Shown here in pieces: positions 22,563-33,130 of a stretch of 64,000 bases of DNA. The notes beneath the pieces are model-generated. The model ran no database searches, was not told the origin of the DNA, and saw only the letters and a program-made list of their open reading frames with translations. This stretch comes from Halobacillus halophilus. Lineage in GTDB: Bacteria > Bacillota > Bacilli > Bacillales > Halobacillaceae. The DNA is taken from the NCBI RefSeq assembly GCF_020171985.1, contig NZ_JAIVAL010000001.1:1-64000 (forward strand). Reading direction: 5' to 3'. A program made the translations under genes and the position numbers. Within the stretch, counting starts at the first letter, position 1, and each line of letters starts with the position of its first letter.

Positions 22563-23765
22563 ATGTTAGAAGGGAAAAAGATTGTCTTAGGAGTATCTGG
22601 AGGAATTGCAGCGTATAAAGCAGCAGCCTTAACAAGTAAGCTTGCGCAGGCGGGTGCTGAAGTAAGAGTAATTATGACGGAGAGTGCTCATCACTTCGTA
22701 GGGCCTAACACTTTTCAGGCTCTATCCAGACGACCGGTTTACACCGACACGTTTAAAGAAGTAGACCCGACTCAAATCCAGCACATTGATCTGGCAGACT
22801 GGGCAGACTTATTTTTGCTTGCCCCTGCCACGGCGAACATTATCGGAAAATTATCAGGAGGAATTGCTGATGATATGCTTTCAACTACTCTGCTTGCAAC
22901 AGAAGCTCCTGTCTATATAGCACCGGCGATGAATGTGCATATGTACAGCCACCCTGCGGTAATTAAGAATCTGAAGCAATTGGATGAATGGGGTTTTCGT
23001 TTTATAGAACCGGGTGAAGGATACTTAGCATGCGGTTATGTAGGTAAAGGTCGTTTAGAAGAACCGGAAAGCATCGTTCAGGTGTTGGAAAACGAATTCA
23101 AAAAGACAACAATCCTCAAAGGGAAAAAAGTTCTTATCACGGCAGGCCCTACACGAGAGAATATTGACCCCGTCCGCTATTTCACCAACCCTTCCACTGG
23201 TAAAATGGGGTTTGCATTGGCCCGCCAGGCTTCGCTTATGGGAGCAGAGGTCACACTTATCACAGGTCCGGTCGATTTAACCACCCCAGCAGGTGTCAAA
23301 AGAATGAACATTATAACAGCTGAGGATATGTATCAGGCCGTATTAAAAGAATATCCTGAGCAGGATATCGTGATTAAATCTGCAGCTGTTGCAGACTACA
23401 AGCCTAAGGTGACCTATGAGCATAAGATGAAAAAATCATCAGGTGATTATGCTGTTGAAATGGAACGAACAAAGGACATCCTAAAAGAGCTTGGCCGGCA
23501 GAAAGAACATCAATATTTAATCGGCTTTGCGGCAGAGACGAATGACCTTGAGGCATACGGGAGACAAAAGCTTGAGAAAAAGAATCTTGATGCGATTGTG
23601 ATTAATAATGTGGCTGAGAAAGGCTCTGGGTTTGGTCATGATACGAATGCTTCACTCATGATATTCAGTACAGGTAAAGAATACTCATATCCCTTAATGT
23701 CCAAGGATGACCTGGCCCGTAATATTCTTGAAGAGTCTGTTCGTGATATGAAGGGTGAATCTTAG
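22563..23765 (+). CDS. coaBC: Bifunctional phosphopantothenoylcysteine decarboxylase / phosphopantothenate-cysteine ligase
   Basis: Makes 4'-phosphopantetheine for coenzyme A in two steps: the CTP-dependent ligase (CoaB) and the FMN decarboxylase (CoaC). CoaC is N-terminal (1-~185) with GVSGGIAAYK, catalytic His75 (QHIDLADWAD), PAMN at 121-124 and active-site Cys157 in LACGYVGKG. CoaB follows (~190-400), starting at VLITAGPTRENIDPVR with KSAAVADYKP. The 400-residue length is normal. Its TAG stop shares one base with the priA GTG start. Confidence 0.96.
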   Translation: MLEGKKIVLGVSGGIAAYKAAALTSKLAQAGAEVRVIMTESAHHFVGPNTFQALSRRPVYTDTFKEVDPTQIQHIDLADWADLFLLAPATANIIGKLSGGIADDMLSTTLLATEAPVYIAPAMNVHMYSHPAVIKNLKQLDEWGFRFIEPGEGYLACGYVGKGRLEEPESIVQVLENEFKKTTILKGKKVLITAGPTRENIDPVRYFTNPSTGKMGFALARQASLMGAEVTLITGPVDLTTPAGVKRMNIITAEDMYQAVLKEYPEQDIVIKSAAVADYKPKVTYEHKMKKSSGDYAVEMERTKDILKELGRQKEHQYLIGFAAETNDLEAYGRQKLEKKNLDAIVINNVAEKGSGFGHDTNASLMIFSTGKEYSYPLMSKDDLARNILEESVRDMKGES

Positions 23766-26176
23766 TGACCATTGCCAATGTAATTGTTGATGTCCCTTCA
23801 CAAAATACGAACCGCCCCTTTGATTACGGAATCCCGGAGAAGTTTGAAGGAATTGTCCAGCCGGGGGTCAGGGTGATTATCCCTTTTGGCCCCCGAAAAA
23901 TAATGGGTTATGTCGTATCTCTTTCAGAGGAGAGCGACTTTTCAAAAATAAAAAATATTATCGATGTGCTGGACGTGACACCGGTTCTCACAGAAGAATT
24001 GCTCGAGCTTGGAAAATGGCTCTCGCAAAAGACTCTTAGCTACTATATTTCCTGTCTGCAGGTGATGCTTCCACAAGTGATGAAAGCAAAATATAGAAAA
24101 GAACTCTGGAAGCTTACAGACGAGAATCTTCAATCGGATTTAGATCCATTGTTTGATGGAAGAGCTGTCATTGACTATGAAGAATTTGAACAATCCAATC
24201 TTAGCTATAAAATGCTCAGGAAGCATATAGATGACGGGGAAGTGGATGTTCATTATGAAGTGAAAAGCAGGGAAACCAAAAAAGTCACCAGCATGCTGGA
24301 GCCCCAAATGGATACTATGCAGCTTGAAGAAGTGCTGGTGGACTTATCCAAACAAGCGAAAAAACAGCGGGCGATTGTCGAATATTTTATGGATCATAAA
24401 GAACCCATTCCAAAAAAACAACTGCTTCAGACACTAGGCACAACTGCTGCCTCTGTTAAACCTCTGGTGAATCAGGGAGTACTTCAGGAATATGAGCAGG
24501 AAGTTTTCCGAGATCCTTATCAAAACCGAAATTTCGAAAGGACCGAGCCATTTCCTCTTACTGAGGAACAATCGAAGGCTATAGAACCGATTTTATCATC
24601 CATAGAACAAAGACAGCATGAAGTGTTTTTGCTTCATGGTGTAACCGGAAGTGGTAAGACAGAAGTCTACTTACAATCTATCCAGCAGGTCATAGACGAT
24701 GGAAAAGAGGCAATCATGCTTGTACCTGAAATTGCCTTAACTCCCCAGATGGTAGAGCGATTTAAAGGACGGTTTGGCTCAAAAGTAGCCGTGCTGCACA
24801 GTGCCCTTTCTGCAGGAGAAAAATATGATGAGTGGCGAAAGATTCAGCGGAAAGAAGTTCAGGTTGTAGTAGGTGCCCGATCGGCCATTTTTGCTCCCTT
24901 TTCAAATATTGGAATCATCATTATCGACGAAGAGCATGAAAACAGCTATAAACAGGAAGACCGGACACGTTACCATGCACGAGATGTGGCTATCGAGCGG
25001 GCGAGCCGCCATGGTTCTCCGGTGGTTCTGGGGAGTGCAACTCCGGCTCTTGAAAGTTATGCCCGCGCAGCCAAAGGTAATTATCATTTGCTAACGTTAT
25101 CAAAGCGGATGAATAATGCCGTGATGCCTGAGGTAGAACTCGTGGATATGCGGGAGGAACTTCATGAAGGCAATCGATCTATGTTCTCCAGAGTACTTAA
25201 AGAGAAAATCGAAGAGCGGCTGGCACGCAGGGAACAGGTTGTCTTGTTCCTGAACCGAAGGGGCTATTCCACTTTTGTCATGTGCCGGGACTGCGGACAC
25301 GTAATGGAATGTCCGCACTGTGATATTGCGCTGACCTATCATAAGAATCAAAATCGCCTGAAGTGTCACTACTGCTCTCATGAAGAACCTATGCCAACCG
25401 AATGCCCTGAATGTGAAAGCAAAACCATTCGTTATTTTGGTACCGGAACGCAAAAGGTAGAAGAAGTTCTTCAGCAGCTTATACCGGAGGCGGAAGTGAT
25501 CAGGATGGATGTAGATACTACCAGAAGAAAAGGCGCTCATGAGAAACTTCTGCAGCAATTTGGAGATAAAAAAGCTGATATACTGCTCGGCACCCAGATG
25601 ATTGCCAAAGGATTGGATTTTGGTAACGTGACCCTGGTGGGAGTGCTGGCCGCAGATGCTTTACTTAATCTTCCTGACTTTCGTGCCTCTGAAAAAACCT
25701 TCCAGCTCATTACCCAGGTAAGTGGACGAGCCGGCCGTCATGAGAAACCAGGAGAAGTCATTATTCAGACTTACACACCTGAGCATTACAGTGTGGAACT
25801 CGCCAGTCAGTATGAATACGAGCAGTTTTTCCAAGAAGAAATGAAACTGAGAAAAGCTTTTAATTATCCTCCTTATTACTTTTTAACTTTATTTACGGTT
25901 TCTCATCCCAACCAATTTAAGGTTCAGGAAGTCACACAAAAAATTGTGCAGTTTATGCGACAGAAGTTATCGGATCAGTCCATGGTGCTTGGACCAACCC
26001 CCTCCGCACTTACTCGGATCAATAATAGATATCGCTATCAATGCATGGTAAAATACAAGAAGGAACCAGAGCAGCGAAAGCTCGTAGAACGGATTTTGCA
26101 TTACTATGAAGATGAAATGAAACAGGAAAATGGACTTCAGATCGTGGTCGATTTTCAACCGTACCAGTTGATGTAG
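23765..26176 (+). CDS. priA: Primosomal protein N' (replication restart helicase PriA)
   Basis: 3'-5' DNA helicase that reloads the replisome at stalled forks. The 803-residue protein has an N-terminal DNA-binding domain, helicase motif [12 protein letters not shown], the Walker B DEEH, and eight zinc-binding cysteines starting [14 protein letters not shown] and ending ECPEC, followed by motifs IV-VI ([17 protein letters not shown]). Start GTG 23765 overlaps coaBC. In B. subtilis def follows; here fmt begins 17 bp after the stop. Confidence 0.97.
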   Translation: MTIANVIVDVPSQNTNRPFDYGIPEKFEGIVQPGVRVIIPFGPRKIMGYVVSLSEESDFSKIKNIIDVLDVTPVLTEELLELGKWLSQKTLSYYISCLQVMLPQVMKAKYRKELWKLTDENLQSDLDPLFDGRAVIDYEEFEQSNLSYKMLRKHIDDGEVDVHYEVKSRETKKVTSMLEPQMDTMQLEEVLVDLSKQAKKQRAIVEYFMDHKEPIPKKQLLQTLGTTAASVKPLVNQGVLQEYEQEVFRDPYQNRNFERTEPFPLTEEQSKAIEPILSSIEQRQHEVFLLHGVTGSGKTEVYLQSIQQVIDDGKEAIMLVPEIALTPQMVERFKGRFGSKVAVLHSALSAGEKYDEWRKIQRKEVQVVVGARSAIFAPFSNIGIIIIDEEHENSYKQEDRTRYHARDVAIERASRHGSPVVLGSATPALESYARAAKGNYHLLTLSKRMNNAVMPEVELVDMREELHEGNRSMFSRVLKEKIEERLARREQVVLFLNRRGYSTFVMCRDCGHVMECPHCDIALTYHKNQNRLKCHYCSHEEPMPTECPECESKTIRYFGTGTQKVEEVLQQLIPEAEVIRMDVDTTRRKGAHEKLLQQFGDKKADILLGTQMIAKGLDFGNVTLVGVLAADALLNLPDFRASEKTFQLITQVSGRAGRHEKPGEVIIQTYTPEHYSVELASQYEYEQFFQEEMKLRKAFNYPPYYFLTLFTVSHPNQFKVQEVTQKIVQFMRQKLSDQSMVLGPTPSALTRINNRYRYQCMVKYKKEPEQRKLVERILHYYEDEMKQENGLQIVVDFQPYQLM

Positions 26177-26193
26177 GAAAGGAGACTTGTTTG

Positions 26194-27141
26194 ATGACAC
26201 GCATTGCATTTATGGGGACGCCTGATTTTGCTGTGCCGGTATTAGACCGGCTGATGGAAGATCAATATAATGTAGTTCTCGCTGTAACTCAACCTGACAG
26301 ACCAAAAGGCAGAAAGAAGGTCATGACCCCGCCGCCTGTTAAAGTGGCAGCCGAAAAGCACGGTATTCCAGTTTTCCAGCCGGAAAAGATTAAGAATGAG
26401 TATGAGGAAGTATTGAAATATGAGCCTGACCTCATCATTACGGCGGCCTTTGGACAGATCCTTACAGAAGATCTGCTTCAAGCGCCTGAATACGGCTGTA
26501 TTAACGTTCACGCCTCGTTATTACCTGAATTCCGCGGAGGAGCTCCGATCCATTACGCCATTCTTGAAGGGAAAAAGGAAACCGGTGTGACCATTATGTA
26601 TATGGTTAAGAAGCTTGATGCAGGTGATATGCTGGCTAAAACGGTTGTTCCGATTGACGACGACGATCACGTTGGCACCCTTCATGATAAACTTTCCGTG
26701 GCCGGAGCTGATCTGCTTATGCAGACACTTCCTTCTTTATTGGAAGGTTCCATCACACCACAGCCACAGGATCATTCTCATGCCACTTTTGCCGGAAATA
26801 TCAAAAGAGAACAAGAACTTATTAATTGGCACAAGGATCAACAGGAAGTTTATAATCACGTCCGCGGTCTGCATCCGTGGCCGGTAGCTTATACCTCGTG
26901 GAATGGAAAACCGCTCAAAGTCTGGTGGCTTGAAAAAGTGAACGGTACATTTAATCAGAAGCCGGGAACTGTTGTGGAAATTGCAGAAGACGGTTTCCTT
27001 GTGCAGACAGGTGATGGCAAGGCTGTTAAAGTTGTGGATCTGCAGCCTTCTGGTAAAAAACGAATGGACGGTCGCTCCTTCATTAATGGAACCGGTCAGT
27101 CACTAACCGAAGGCGAACGTCTGGGGGAGCACGATGAATAA
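26194..27141 (+). CDS. fmt: Methionyl-tRNA formyltransferase
   Basis: Formylates initiator Met-tRNA using 10-formyl-THF. The 315-residue product has [12 protein letters not shown], the catalytic region [20 protein letters not shown] (Asn, His) and a C-terminal OB-fold tRNA-binding domain (about 208-310). ATG 26194 is chosen, with AAGGAG 9 bases upstream; TTG 26191 is also in frame. The partner deformylase gene def, normally between priA and fmt, is absent here and must lie elsewhere. It overlaps rsmB by 8 bp. Confidence 0.96.
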   Translation: MTRIAFMGTPDFAVPVLDRLMEDQYNVVLAVTQPDRPKGRKKVMTPPPVKVAAEKHGIPVFQPEKIKNEYEEVLKYEPDLIITAAFGQILTEDLLQAPEYGCINVHASLLPEFRGGAPIHYAILEGKKETGVTIMYMVKKLDAGDMLAKTVVPIDDDDHVGTLHDKLSVAGADLLMQTLPSLLEGSITPQPQDHSHATFAGNIKREQELINWHKDQQEVYNHVRGLHPWPVAYTSWNGKPLKVWWLEKVNGTFNQKPGTVVEIAEDGFLVQTGDGKAVKVVDLQPSGKKRMDGRSFINGTGQSLTEGERLGEHDE

Positions 27142-28486
27142 ATATGTTTTGAGGGAAACGGCTCTTGACCTATTAACCCGAATCGGAGAGCAGGGCGGAT
27201 TCAGTCACGTTCTGTTAGATCGCGAGATTACGAAACAGAACTTGTCCCGCCAGGACGGGGCTCTTCTTACAGAAATTGTGTATGGTACTCTGCAGCGAAG
27301 AGACTTGATTGATTATTATGTTCAGCCCTTTGTGGCAAAGCAGAAGAAAATCAAACCATGGGTACGCTGGCTTTTATATATGTCCGTCTATCAAATGGAG
27401 TTTCTTGAGCGCGTACCAGACCACGCTATTATTCATGAAGCCGTTGAAATTTCAAAGAGACGCGGGCACAAAGGAATTTCTTCTTTTACAAATGGAGTAC
27501 TGAGAAGTGTTCAGCGAAAAGGCCTGCGCAGTCTGGATGAGATTGAGGACCCAGTGGAACGCTTAGCGATTGAAACGAGCCATCCTGCGTGGCTGGTAAA
27601 GCGCTGGATGGATCAGTATGGCAGAAGCATTACGGAAGAAATGTGCCGCGCTAACATGCAGCATCTGCCTCTATCTGTTCGCGTGCAGCCACTGCGTATT
27701 TCAAGGTTGGAAGCTATGGAGCAGTTAAGAGAAGATGGCTTCAAAGTGGAAGAAAGTCTGTTGTCGCCGCAAGGGATGGTAGTCAGCGAGGGCGAGCTGC
27801 TGAAGCATTCATTGTTTACTGAGGGTAAAGTAACAATTCAGGATCAAAGTTCTATGCTTGTTGCTGAGATGATGGATCTTGAAAAAGGGATGACCATCCT
27901 GGATGCCTGCAGTGCCCCAGGGGGGAAAACCACCCATATCGCTGAGAAAATGGAAGACCAGGGCGAAATTATTGCGTATGATTTACATGCTAAAAAGGCT
28001 AAACTGGTAAATAAGAAAGCTGAACAGCTGCAGTTAACATCTATTCGGGCAAGTCAAGCTGATTCTAGAAATCTTGCTGAATTGCATGAGGCAGCATCAT
28101 TCGATCGGATTTTACTCGATGCACCCTGTTCGGGACTCGGGGTCCTTAGGGGTAAACCGGATATTAAGTATCACAAACAACTTGAAGACGTATTTTCACT
28201 TCGGAAAATACAGGATGAACTGCTGGATCGGGTCGCACCGCTTCTCAAAGAAGGTGGAAAACTGGTTTATAGTACATGCACAGTGGATCGCCACGAAAAT
28301 GAAGAAGCTGTACAGCATTTTCTGAAACAGCATCCTGAATTTACGGTCGACCACGAATTCTTCAATGATCTTCCTGAGGTCACGAGAGGTTCGAAAGGTC
28401 AAAGCGATTTTGGCCTACAGATGTTTCCGCAGGATTTTGATACAGATGGATTCTTTTTGACGAGACTAGTCAAACAATCAAAATAA
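27134..28486 (+). CDS. rsmB: 16S rRNA m5C967 methyltransferase
   Basis: SAM-dependent methylation of C967 in 16S rRNA. The 450-residue protein has an N-terminal NusB-like domain (1-~140) and a Rossmann methyltransferase with [19 protein letters not shown] and the two catalytic cysteines in [15 protein letters not shown] and STCTV. The ATG lies inside the fmt end and follows GGGGGAGC. In B. subtilis rlmN comes next; here a weak terminator and then prpC follow, and rlmN is on the other strand at 44.4-45.5 kb. Confidence 0.96.
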   Translation: MNKYVLRETALDLLTRIGEQGGFSHVLLDREITKQNLSRQDGALLTEIVYGTLQRRDLIDYYVQPFVAKQKKIKPWVRWLLYMSVYQMEFLERVPDHAIIHEAVEISKRRGHKGISSFTNGVLRSVQRKGLRSLDEIEDPVERLAIETSHPAWLVKRWMDQYGRSITEEMCRANMQHLPLSVRVQPLRISRLEAMEQLREDGFKVEESLLSPQGMVVSEGELLKHSLFTEGKVTIQDQSSMLVAEMMDLEKGMTILDACSAPGGKTTHIAEKMEDQGEIIAYDLHAKKAKLVNKKAEQLQLTSIRASQADSRNLAELHEAASFDRILLDAPCSGLGVLRGKPDIKYHKQLEDVFSLRKIQDELLDRVAPLLKEGGKLVYSTCTVDRHENEEAVQHFLKQHPEFTVDHEFFNDLPEVTRGSKGQSDFGLQMFPQDFDTDGFFLTRLVKQSK

Positions 28487-28487
28487 T

Positions 28488-28526
28488 GGGAGGGGTCAAT
28501 CATGGCCCCCTCCTTCCAATTTTTTG
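28488..28526 (+). terminator. Possible terminator after rsmB
   Basis: GGGAGGGG pairs with CCCCCTCC around an AATCAT loop, and a T6 run follows six bases later, so termination may be partial. Confidence 0.5.
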
Positions 28527-28615
28527 CTTTTCGTGCGCAAGGGTTAGCGGTGAGGATCGAAGGAAGTATGCCGTTACGATTGTGCCGCAGAGCTTACCGA
28601 AAATGAGGTGAGTCC

Positions 28616-29374
28616 ATGAATGGCTTTTATCTTACAGATCAAGGCAGGGTAAGGAATCATAATGAAGATGCCGGCGGTGTATTTAAGAATGACTCCGGTC
28701 AAACCTTAGCAGTAGTGGCAGACGGAATGGGAGGGCACCGTGCAGGAGATGTAGCAAGTCAGAAAGCAGCTACTCATCTACATAGCAAATGGCAGGAAGC
28801 AGAGAAGCTTCATACACCTGACGAATCTCAATCCTGGCTAAAGCTTGCCATCCAGGCAGTTAATAATGAAATTATTTCCTATGCTAATCAGAATGAGGAC
28901 TGTCATGGTATGGGAACAACTGTAGTCGCGGCGATTTGCACAGAAGACTTTATAACGATTGCCCATATTGGAGACAGTCGCTGCTACTTTGCTAATGCGT
29001 ATGGATTTAAACAGCTCACGGAAGATCATTCTCTCGTTAACGAACTTGTCCGATCTGGACAAATCACGGAGGAACAGGCTGAGCATCACCCCCGTAAAAA
29101 CGTACTTCTTAAAGCACTGGGGACGGAGTATGACATTAAAGTGGATACAAAAACACTGGAGTTTGAGCCTGGAGACAGACTGCTCCTTTGCACCGATGGA
29201 CTCACAAACAAAGTAAGTGATGATGAACTGTCTAAGCTCGCTTCTTTTGAAGGAGAATGGGCGGAGTTCTGCCAGGAACTTGTGGATCTTGCTAATGATC
29301 GCGGGGGAGAAGACAATATAACGCTTGCCGTTGTGCATTATGACAGCACGGATGAGAAAAGAGGTGCGGATTAA
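28616..29374 (+). CDS. prpC: PP2C-type Ser/Thr protein phosphatase PrpC (Stp)
   Basis: Mn-dependent phosphatase that reverses PrkC phosphorylation. The 252-residue protein has the PPM motifs GRVRNHNED, VADGMGGHRAGDVAS, IGDSR and RGGEDNITLAVV, with metal-ligand aspartates in place. The ATG follows GAGGTGAG. Its TAA shares one base with the prkC start, the conserved kinase-phosphatase pairing of Gram-positive bacteria. It acts in the cytosol on proteins such as translation GTPases and on PrkC itself. Confidence 0.97.
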   Translation: MNGFYLTDQGRVRNHNEDAGGVFKNDSGQTLAVVADGMGGHRAGDVASQKAATHLHSKWQEAEKLHTPDESQSWLKLAIQAVNNEIISYANQNEDCHGMGTTVVAAICTEDFITIAHIGDSRCYFANAYGFKQLTEDHSLVNELVRSGQITEEQAEHHPRKNVLLKALGTEYDIKVDTKTLEFEPGDRLLLCTDGLTNKVSDDELSKLASFEGEWAEFCQELVDLANDRGGEDNITLAVVHYDSTDEKRGAD

Positions 29375-31458
29375 TGCTTAACGACCGTCTACTTAATGAC
29401 CGTTACCAAATTCAGGATATGATAGGCGGCGGTGGAATGGCCAACGTCTATTTGGCGCATGATGTCATTTTAGACAGAGAAGTTGCGATTAAAATTCTTC
29501 GTTTAGAGCATGAAAACGATGATGAATTTATTGCGCGGTTTCATAGAGAGGCTCAGTCTGCAACCAGTTTAGCGCATTCGAATATAGTCAATATCTATGA
29601 TGTAGGTGAAGAAGAAGATATTTACTATATGGTCATGGAATACGTAGACGGCATGACACTTAAGCAGTATATCCAAAAGCATAGTCCGATCGACGTTGCG
29701 GAAGCAGTCGATATTATGAGACAGGTTACATCAGCCATTTCTCATGCCCATGATAATGAAATTATTCATCGTGATATCAAACCTCAGAACATTCTGATTG
29801 ATCATTACGGGCATGTAAAGGTAACCGACTTCGGTATTGCGATGGCTTTGAGTGCTACATCTTTAACCCAGACCAACTCAGTACTTGGATCGGTTCATTA
29901 CCTGTCACCTGAGCAGGCTCGCGGAGGGATGGCCACAAAAAAATCAGACGTGTACTCACTGGGGATTGTATTTTTTGAACTATTAACCGGCAGGCTTCCT
30001 TTTTCGGGAGAATCGCCTGTGTCCATAGCTCTAAAGCACCTTCAGCATGAGACGCCTTCGCTTCGAAGATGGATTAACAACCTGCCTCAAAGTGTAGAAA
30101 ATATTGTACTGAAAGCTACGGCCAAAGATCCTTTTCACCGTTATGAATCGGTTGTGGAGATGGAAGCGGATTTAGAAACCAGTCTGGAGCCGGACCGCGT
30201 AAATGAACCGGCTTTCGAAACACCTGATGAAGAGGAAGATGAGAAAACAAAAGCAATTCCTGTCATTACGGCTGACACATACGGCGCCCAGGAAGAAGAG
30301 AATACAATCGTTCACAGTCAGAATGGTTCACCCCCTCCCGTACGTGAGCGCAAACCATCTAAAGATGAAGCAGCTCAGTCACCGGGCCACAAAAAGAAAA
30401 AAGGGGCGCGATTCTGGCTGATTCCCATTTTAATCTTACTACTTAGCGGAATGACTGCCCTGTTTCTAATTCCGGGTATTATTCAGCCTGCAAATGTAGA
30501 GATGGCGGATGTATCAGGAATGGAGTATGAAGAAGCTTATAGTGAGCTTAGGGAAATGAACCTGGAAGTGAAGAGGGAAACTGAATATTCCGACGAGGTT
30601 TCTGAGGGGATGGTTATTCACACTGACCCAGAACCCGGTAAGATTATAAAGGAAGAGTCTGAAGTGGTAGTGTATGCAAGTCTGGGGAAAGAGAAGGCCG
30701 AGTTTGAAGATTATACGGGACAGAAGTATGAAAAAGTGGAGCAGGAACTTAAAGATAAAGGATATGAGACCATCATTCCATTTAAAGAAAGCAGTCAGCA
30801 GCCTGAAGGTGAGATTACAGCTCAACTTTCCCCTCAGGCAGGAGAAGAAGTTATTCCGGATGAAACGCGAGTGATTTTTCGGGTCAGCAGTGGACCTCCT
30901 CGAGTGAATCTTGGCGTCTTAGAAGGAATGACTGAGGATGAGGCAACGAAATATCTGAATGAACGAAACCTTAAAGTTGACGTATCTGAGAATTATTCAG
31001 ACCAGGTTCCGCAAGGTGAAGTGATTTCTCAGAATCCAGAAGCTGCAACCCAGGTTAAAGAAGGATCTACGGTTTCCATTACGATTTCACTAGGACCTAA
31101 GGAAGAACCTCCAAGGACAGAAACCATTCAGATAGAAGTTCCCTTTGCACCGGACACAGCACAGAATTCTGAACAGGAATCAACAGAAGAGTCCAATGAG
31201 GGGCAGGATCCAGAAAGCGGAACGGGGGAAGACTCCGGTGAAGGACCTGAACCGTCTGAAGACACTCAAGCGCCTGAACAGAAAGTACTCATATATATTG
31301 AAGATATGGATCATCGATTATCCGATGTATTTAAAGAGGAAACCATTACAGAGGATACCGTGTTTGAAATTCCATTAACCATTCAGCCAGGAACCGAAGC
31401 ATCCTACAAAGTACAAAGAGGTGACGAGGTCATTGAAGAAGGAAGTGTTCCGTATTAA
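29374..31458 (+). CDS. prkC: PASTA-domain Ser/Thr protein kinase PrkC
   Basis: Membrane kinase that senses muropeptides or cell-wall state; in Bacillus it promotes germination and stationary-phase adaptation. The 694-residue protein has a cytosolic Hanks kinase domain (10-275; Lys40, HRDIKPQN with Asp134, DFG at 152-154), an acidic juxtamembrane linker, one transmembrane helix (about 347-370), three PASTA repeats (about 376-440, 441-510, 511-577), a Ser/Glu/Pro-rich stretch and a C-terminal Ig-like domain. rsgA, a likely substrate in B. subtilis, is next. Confidence 0.97.
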   Translation: MLNDRLLNDRYQIQDMIGGGGMANVYLAHDVILDREVAIKILRLEHENDDEFIARFHREAQSATSLAHSNIVNIYDVGEEEDIYYMVMEYVDGMTLKQYIQKHSPIDVAEAVDIMRQVTSAISHAHDNEIIHRDIKPQNILIDHYGHVKVTDFGIAMALSATSLTQTNSVLGSVHYLSPEQARGGMATKKSDVYSLGIVFFELLTGRLPFSGESPVSIALKHLQHETPSLRRWINNLPQSVENIVLKATAKDPFHRYESVVEMEADLETSLEPDRVNEPAFETPDEEEDEKTKAIPVITADTYGAQEEENTIVHSQNGSPPPVRERKPSKDEAAQSPGHKKKKGARFWLIPILILLLSGMTALFLIPGIIQPANVEMADVSGMEYEEAYSELREMNLEVKRETEYSDEVSEGMVIHTDPEPGKIIKEESEVVVYASLGKEKAEFEDYTGQKYEKVEQELKDKGYETIIPFKESSQQPEGEITAQLSPQAGEEVIPDETRVIFRVSSGPPRVNLGVLEGMTEDEATKYLNERNLKVDVSENYSDQVPQGEVISQNPEAATQVKEGSTVSITISLGPKEEPPRTETIQIEVPFAPDTAQNSEQESTEESNEGQDPESGTGEDSGEGPEPSEDTQAPEQKVLIYIEDMDHRLSDVFKEETITEDTVFEIPLTIQPGTEASYKVQRGDEVIEEGSVPY

Positions 31459-31470
31459 GAAGGTGAAAGA

Positions 31471-32352
31471 ATGCCAGTAGGGAAAATTATTAAAGCGTTG
31501 AGCGGTTTTTATTATGTTCTATACGAAGGACATGTTTATCAATGCAGAGGCCGTGGTAACTTCAGGAAAAAGAAAGTGAGTCCGCTCGTAGGGGATACCG
31601 TAGAATTTAAAGCCGAAAAACAAGATGAAGGGTATATATTATCCATAGATAAACGAAAGAATGAGTTCGTAAGACCTCCAATTGCTAATGTGGATCAGGC
31701 ATTAATTGTAACATCTGCAGCCAATCCAGAGTTCAACGCTTTACTATTGGATCGTTTTCTTGTTTTAGTGGAAGCAAAACGAATTGAACCTTTCGTGGTG
31801 ATTTCCAAGATGGATCAGTTAGATGAAGGAAGAGCAAATGATATGAAAGTCTATCAACAGATGTATGAGGCGGTTGGCTATCCTGTTATCCTTTCTGCAG
31901 TGAACGATGCTGAATCCATGGAACAGATCAGGGCACATCTGGCTGGCCGCACTACTGTCATTGCCGGGCAGTCAGGCGTCGGGAAATCATCTCTTTTAAA
32001 TACGATAGACCCAAGGCTTTCAATTGACACAGATGAAATTTCTAAAAGCCTGGGACGCGGAAAGCATACCACGAGACATGTGGAATTATACGACATATCT
32101 GGTGGTCTTGTAGCTGATACACCCGGCTTCAGTTCACTGGAATTCGGTGATTTGCAGCTGGAACAATTACCGGAGTGTTTTCCGGAGTTTGTCCAAGTTC
32201 AGGATGACTGCAAGTTCCGTGGGTGTCTGCACAATAAAGAGCCAAAATGTGCAGTAAAACATGGAGTAGAAGAAGGGAATATTTCCAAGCAGCGTTATGA
32301 ACATTATTTGCAATTTTTAGAAGAAATACAAAACAGAAAGCCGAGGTATTAA
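31471..32352 (+). CDS. rsgA: Small-subunit ribosome biogenesis GTPase RsgA
   Basis: Circularly permuted GTPase checking late 30S maturation. The 293-residue product has an N-terminal OB fold (1-~65), then G4 (SKMDQLDE), G1 (GQSGVGKSSLLN), G3 (DTPGFSSLEFG) in permuted order, and a C-terminal zinc motif in CKFRGCLHNKEPKC. The ATG follows AAGGTGA, 12 bases after prkC. Cotranscription with the kinase is in line with reported PrkC control of this GTPase in B. subtilis. Confidence 0.97.
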   Translation: MPVGKIIKALSGFYYVLYEGHVYQCRGRGNFRKKKVSPLVGDTVEFKAEKQDEGYILSIDKRKNEFVRPPIANVDQALIVTSAANPEFNALLLDRFLVLVEAKRIEPFVVISKMDQLDEGRANDMKVYQQMYEAVGYPVILSAVNDAESMEQIRAHLAGRTTVIAGQSGVGKSSLLNTIDPRLSIDTDEISKSLGRGKHTTRHVELYDISGGLVADTPGFSSLEFGDLQLEQLPECFPEFVQVQDDCKFRGCLHNKEPKCAVKHGVEEGNISKQRYEHYLQFLEEIQNRKPRY

Positions 32353-32354
32353 TA

Positions 32355-33017
32355 ATGACAAAGATTGCTCCTTCTATTCTGGCTTCCGATTTTTCTAAAT
32401 TGGGAGAAGAAATTAAAGATGTGGAACAGGGCGGCGCTGACTATATTCACGTGGATGTGATGGATGGTCATTTTGTACCCAATATTACGATTGGTCCTCT
32501 TATCGTAGACGCTATTCGTCCAGTAACCAGCCTGCCTCTTGATGTACACTTAATGATTGAAAATCCTGATCAATATATTGAAGCTTTTGCAAAAGCCGGA
32601 GCGGATATTATTACCGTTCATCAGGAAGCCTGTCCACATCTACATCGGACTCTGCAGCTAATTAAGAGCTTTGGGGTTAAGGCCGGTGTTGTGATTAATC
32701 CAGCTACACCCGCTGAATCTATTAAACCTGTGCTCCAGGATGTTGACCTCGTGCTCCTGATGACGGTTAACCCTGGCTTCGGCGGACAATCGTTTATTGA
32801 GTCTGTAGTTCCAAAGATTCAGCAGGTGGCTGATTGGCGTGAGCAGCTCTCGCTATCCTTTGAGATAGAAATTGATGGCGGTGTAAAAGAAGAAACAGCT
32901 CCGATCTGCATTGAATCGGGAGCGGACGTACTTGTGGCCGGCAGTGCCATTTTTAAAGAAAAAGATCGAGGCCAAGCCATCGAAGCCATCCGTCAATCTG
33001 TTAAAGCTGAAAGATAA
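32355..33017 (+). CDS. rpe: Ribulose-phosphate 3-epimerase
   Basis: Interconverts ribulose 5-phosphate and xylulose 5-phosphate in the pentose phosphate pathway. The 220-residue TIM barrel shows HVDVMDGHFVPN, MIENPDQYI, MTVNPGFGGQSFI and EIDGGVKEET with the metal ligands and catalytic aspartates. It begins 2 bp after rsgA and ends before a strong terminator. Downstream, where thiN usually follows at once, a 544-bp repeat element has been inserted. Confidence 0.96.
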   Translation: MTKIAPSILASDFSKLGEEIKDVEQGGADYIHVDVMDGHFVPNITIGPLIVDAIRPVTSLPLDVHLMIENPDQYIEAFAKAGADIITVHQEACPHLHRTLQLIKSFGVKAGVVINPATPAESIKPVLQDVDLVLLMTVNPGFGGQSFIESVVPKIQQVADWREQLSLSFEIEIDGGVKEETAPICIESGADVLVAGSAIFKEKDRGQAIEAIRQSVKAER

Positions 33018-33037
33018 TAAACGTGGCCGTTTTATAC

Positions 33038-33079
33038 GCCTGGAGGAGTGCCTGATGGCAGTTCCTTTAGGCTTTTTAT
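33038..33079 (+). terminator. Terminator after rpe
   Basis: GCCTGGAGGAGTGCC pairs with GGCAGTTCCTTTAGGC (with mismatches) around a TGAT loop, then TTTTTATTT. It cuts off the prkC-rpe transcript just before the repeat element. Confidence 0.8.
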
Positions 33080-33130
33080 TTAGAAGGCTTTCATACCGTT
33101 TTGTAAATTTTTATAAAAGAATTATTGAGC

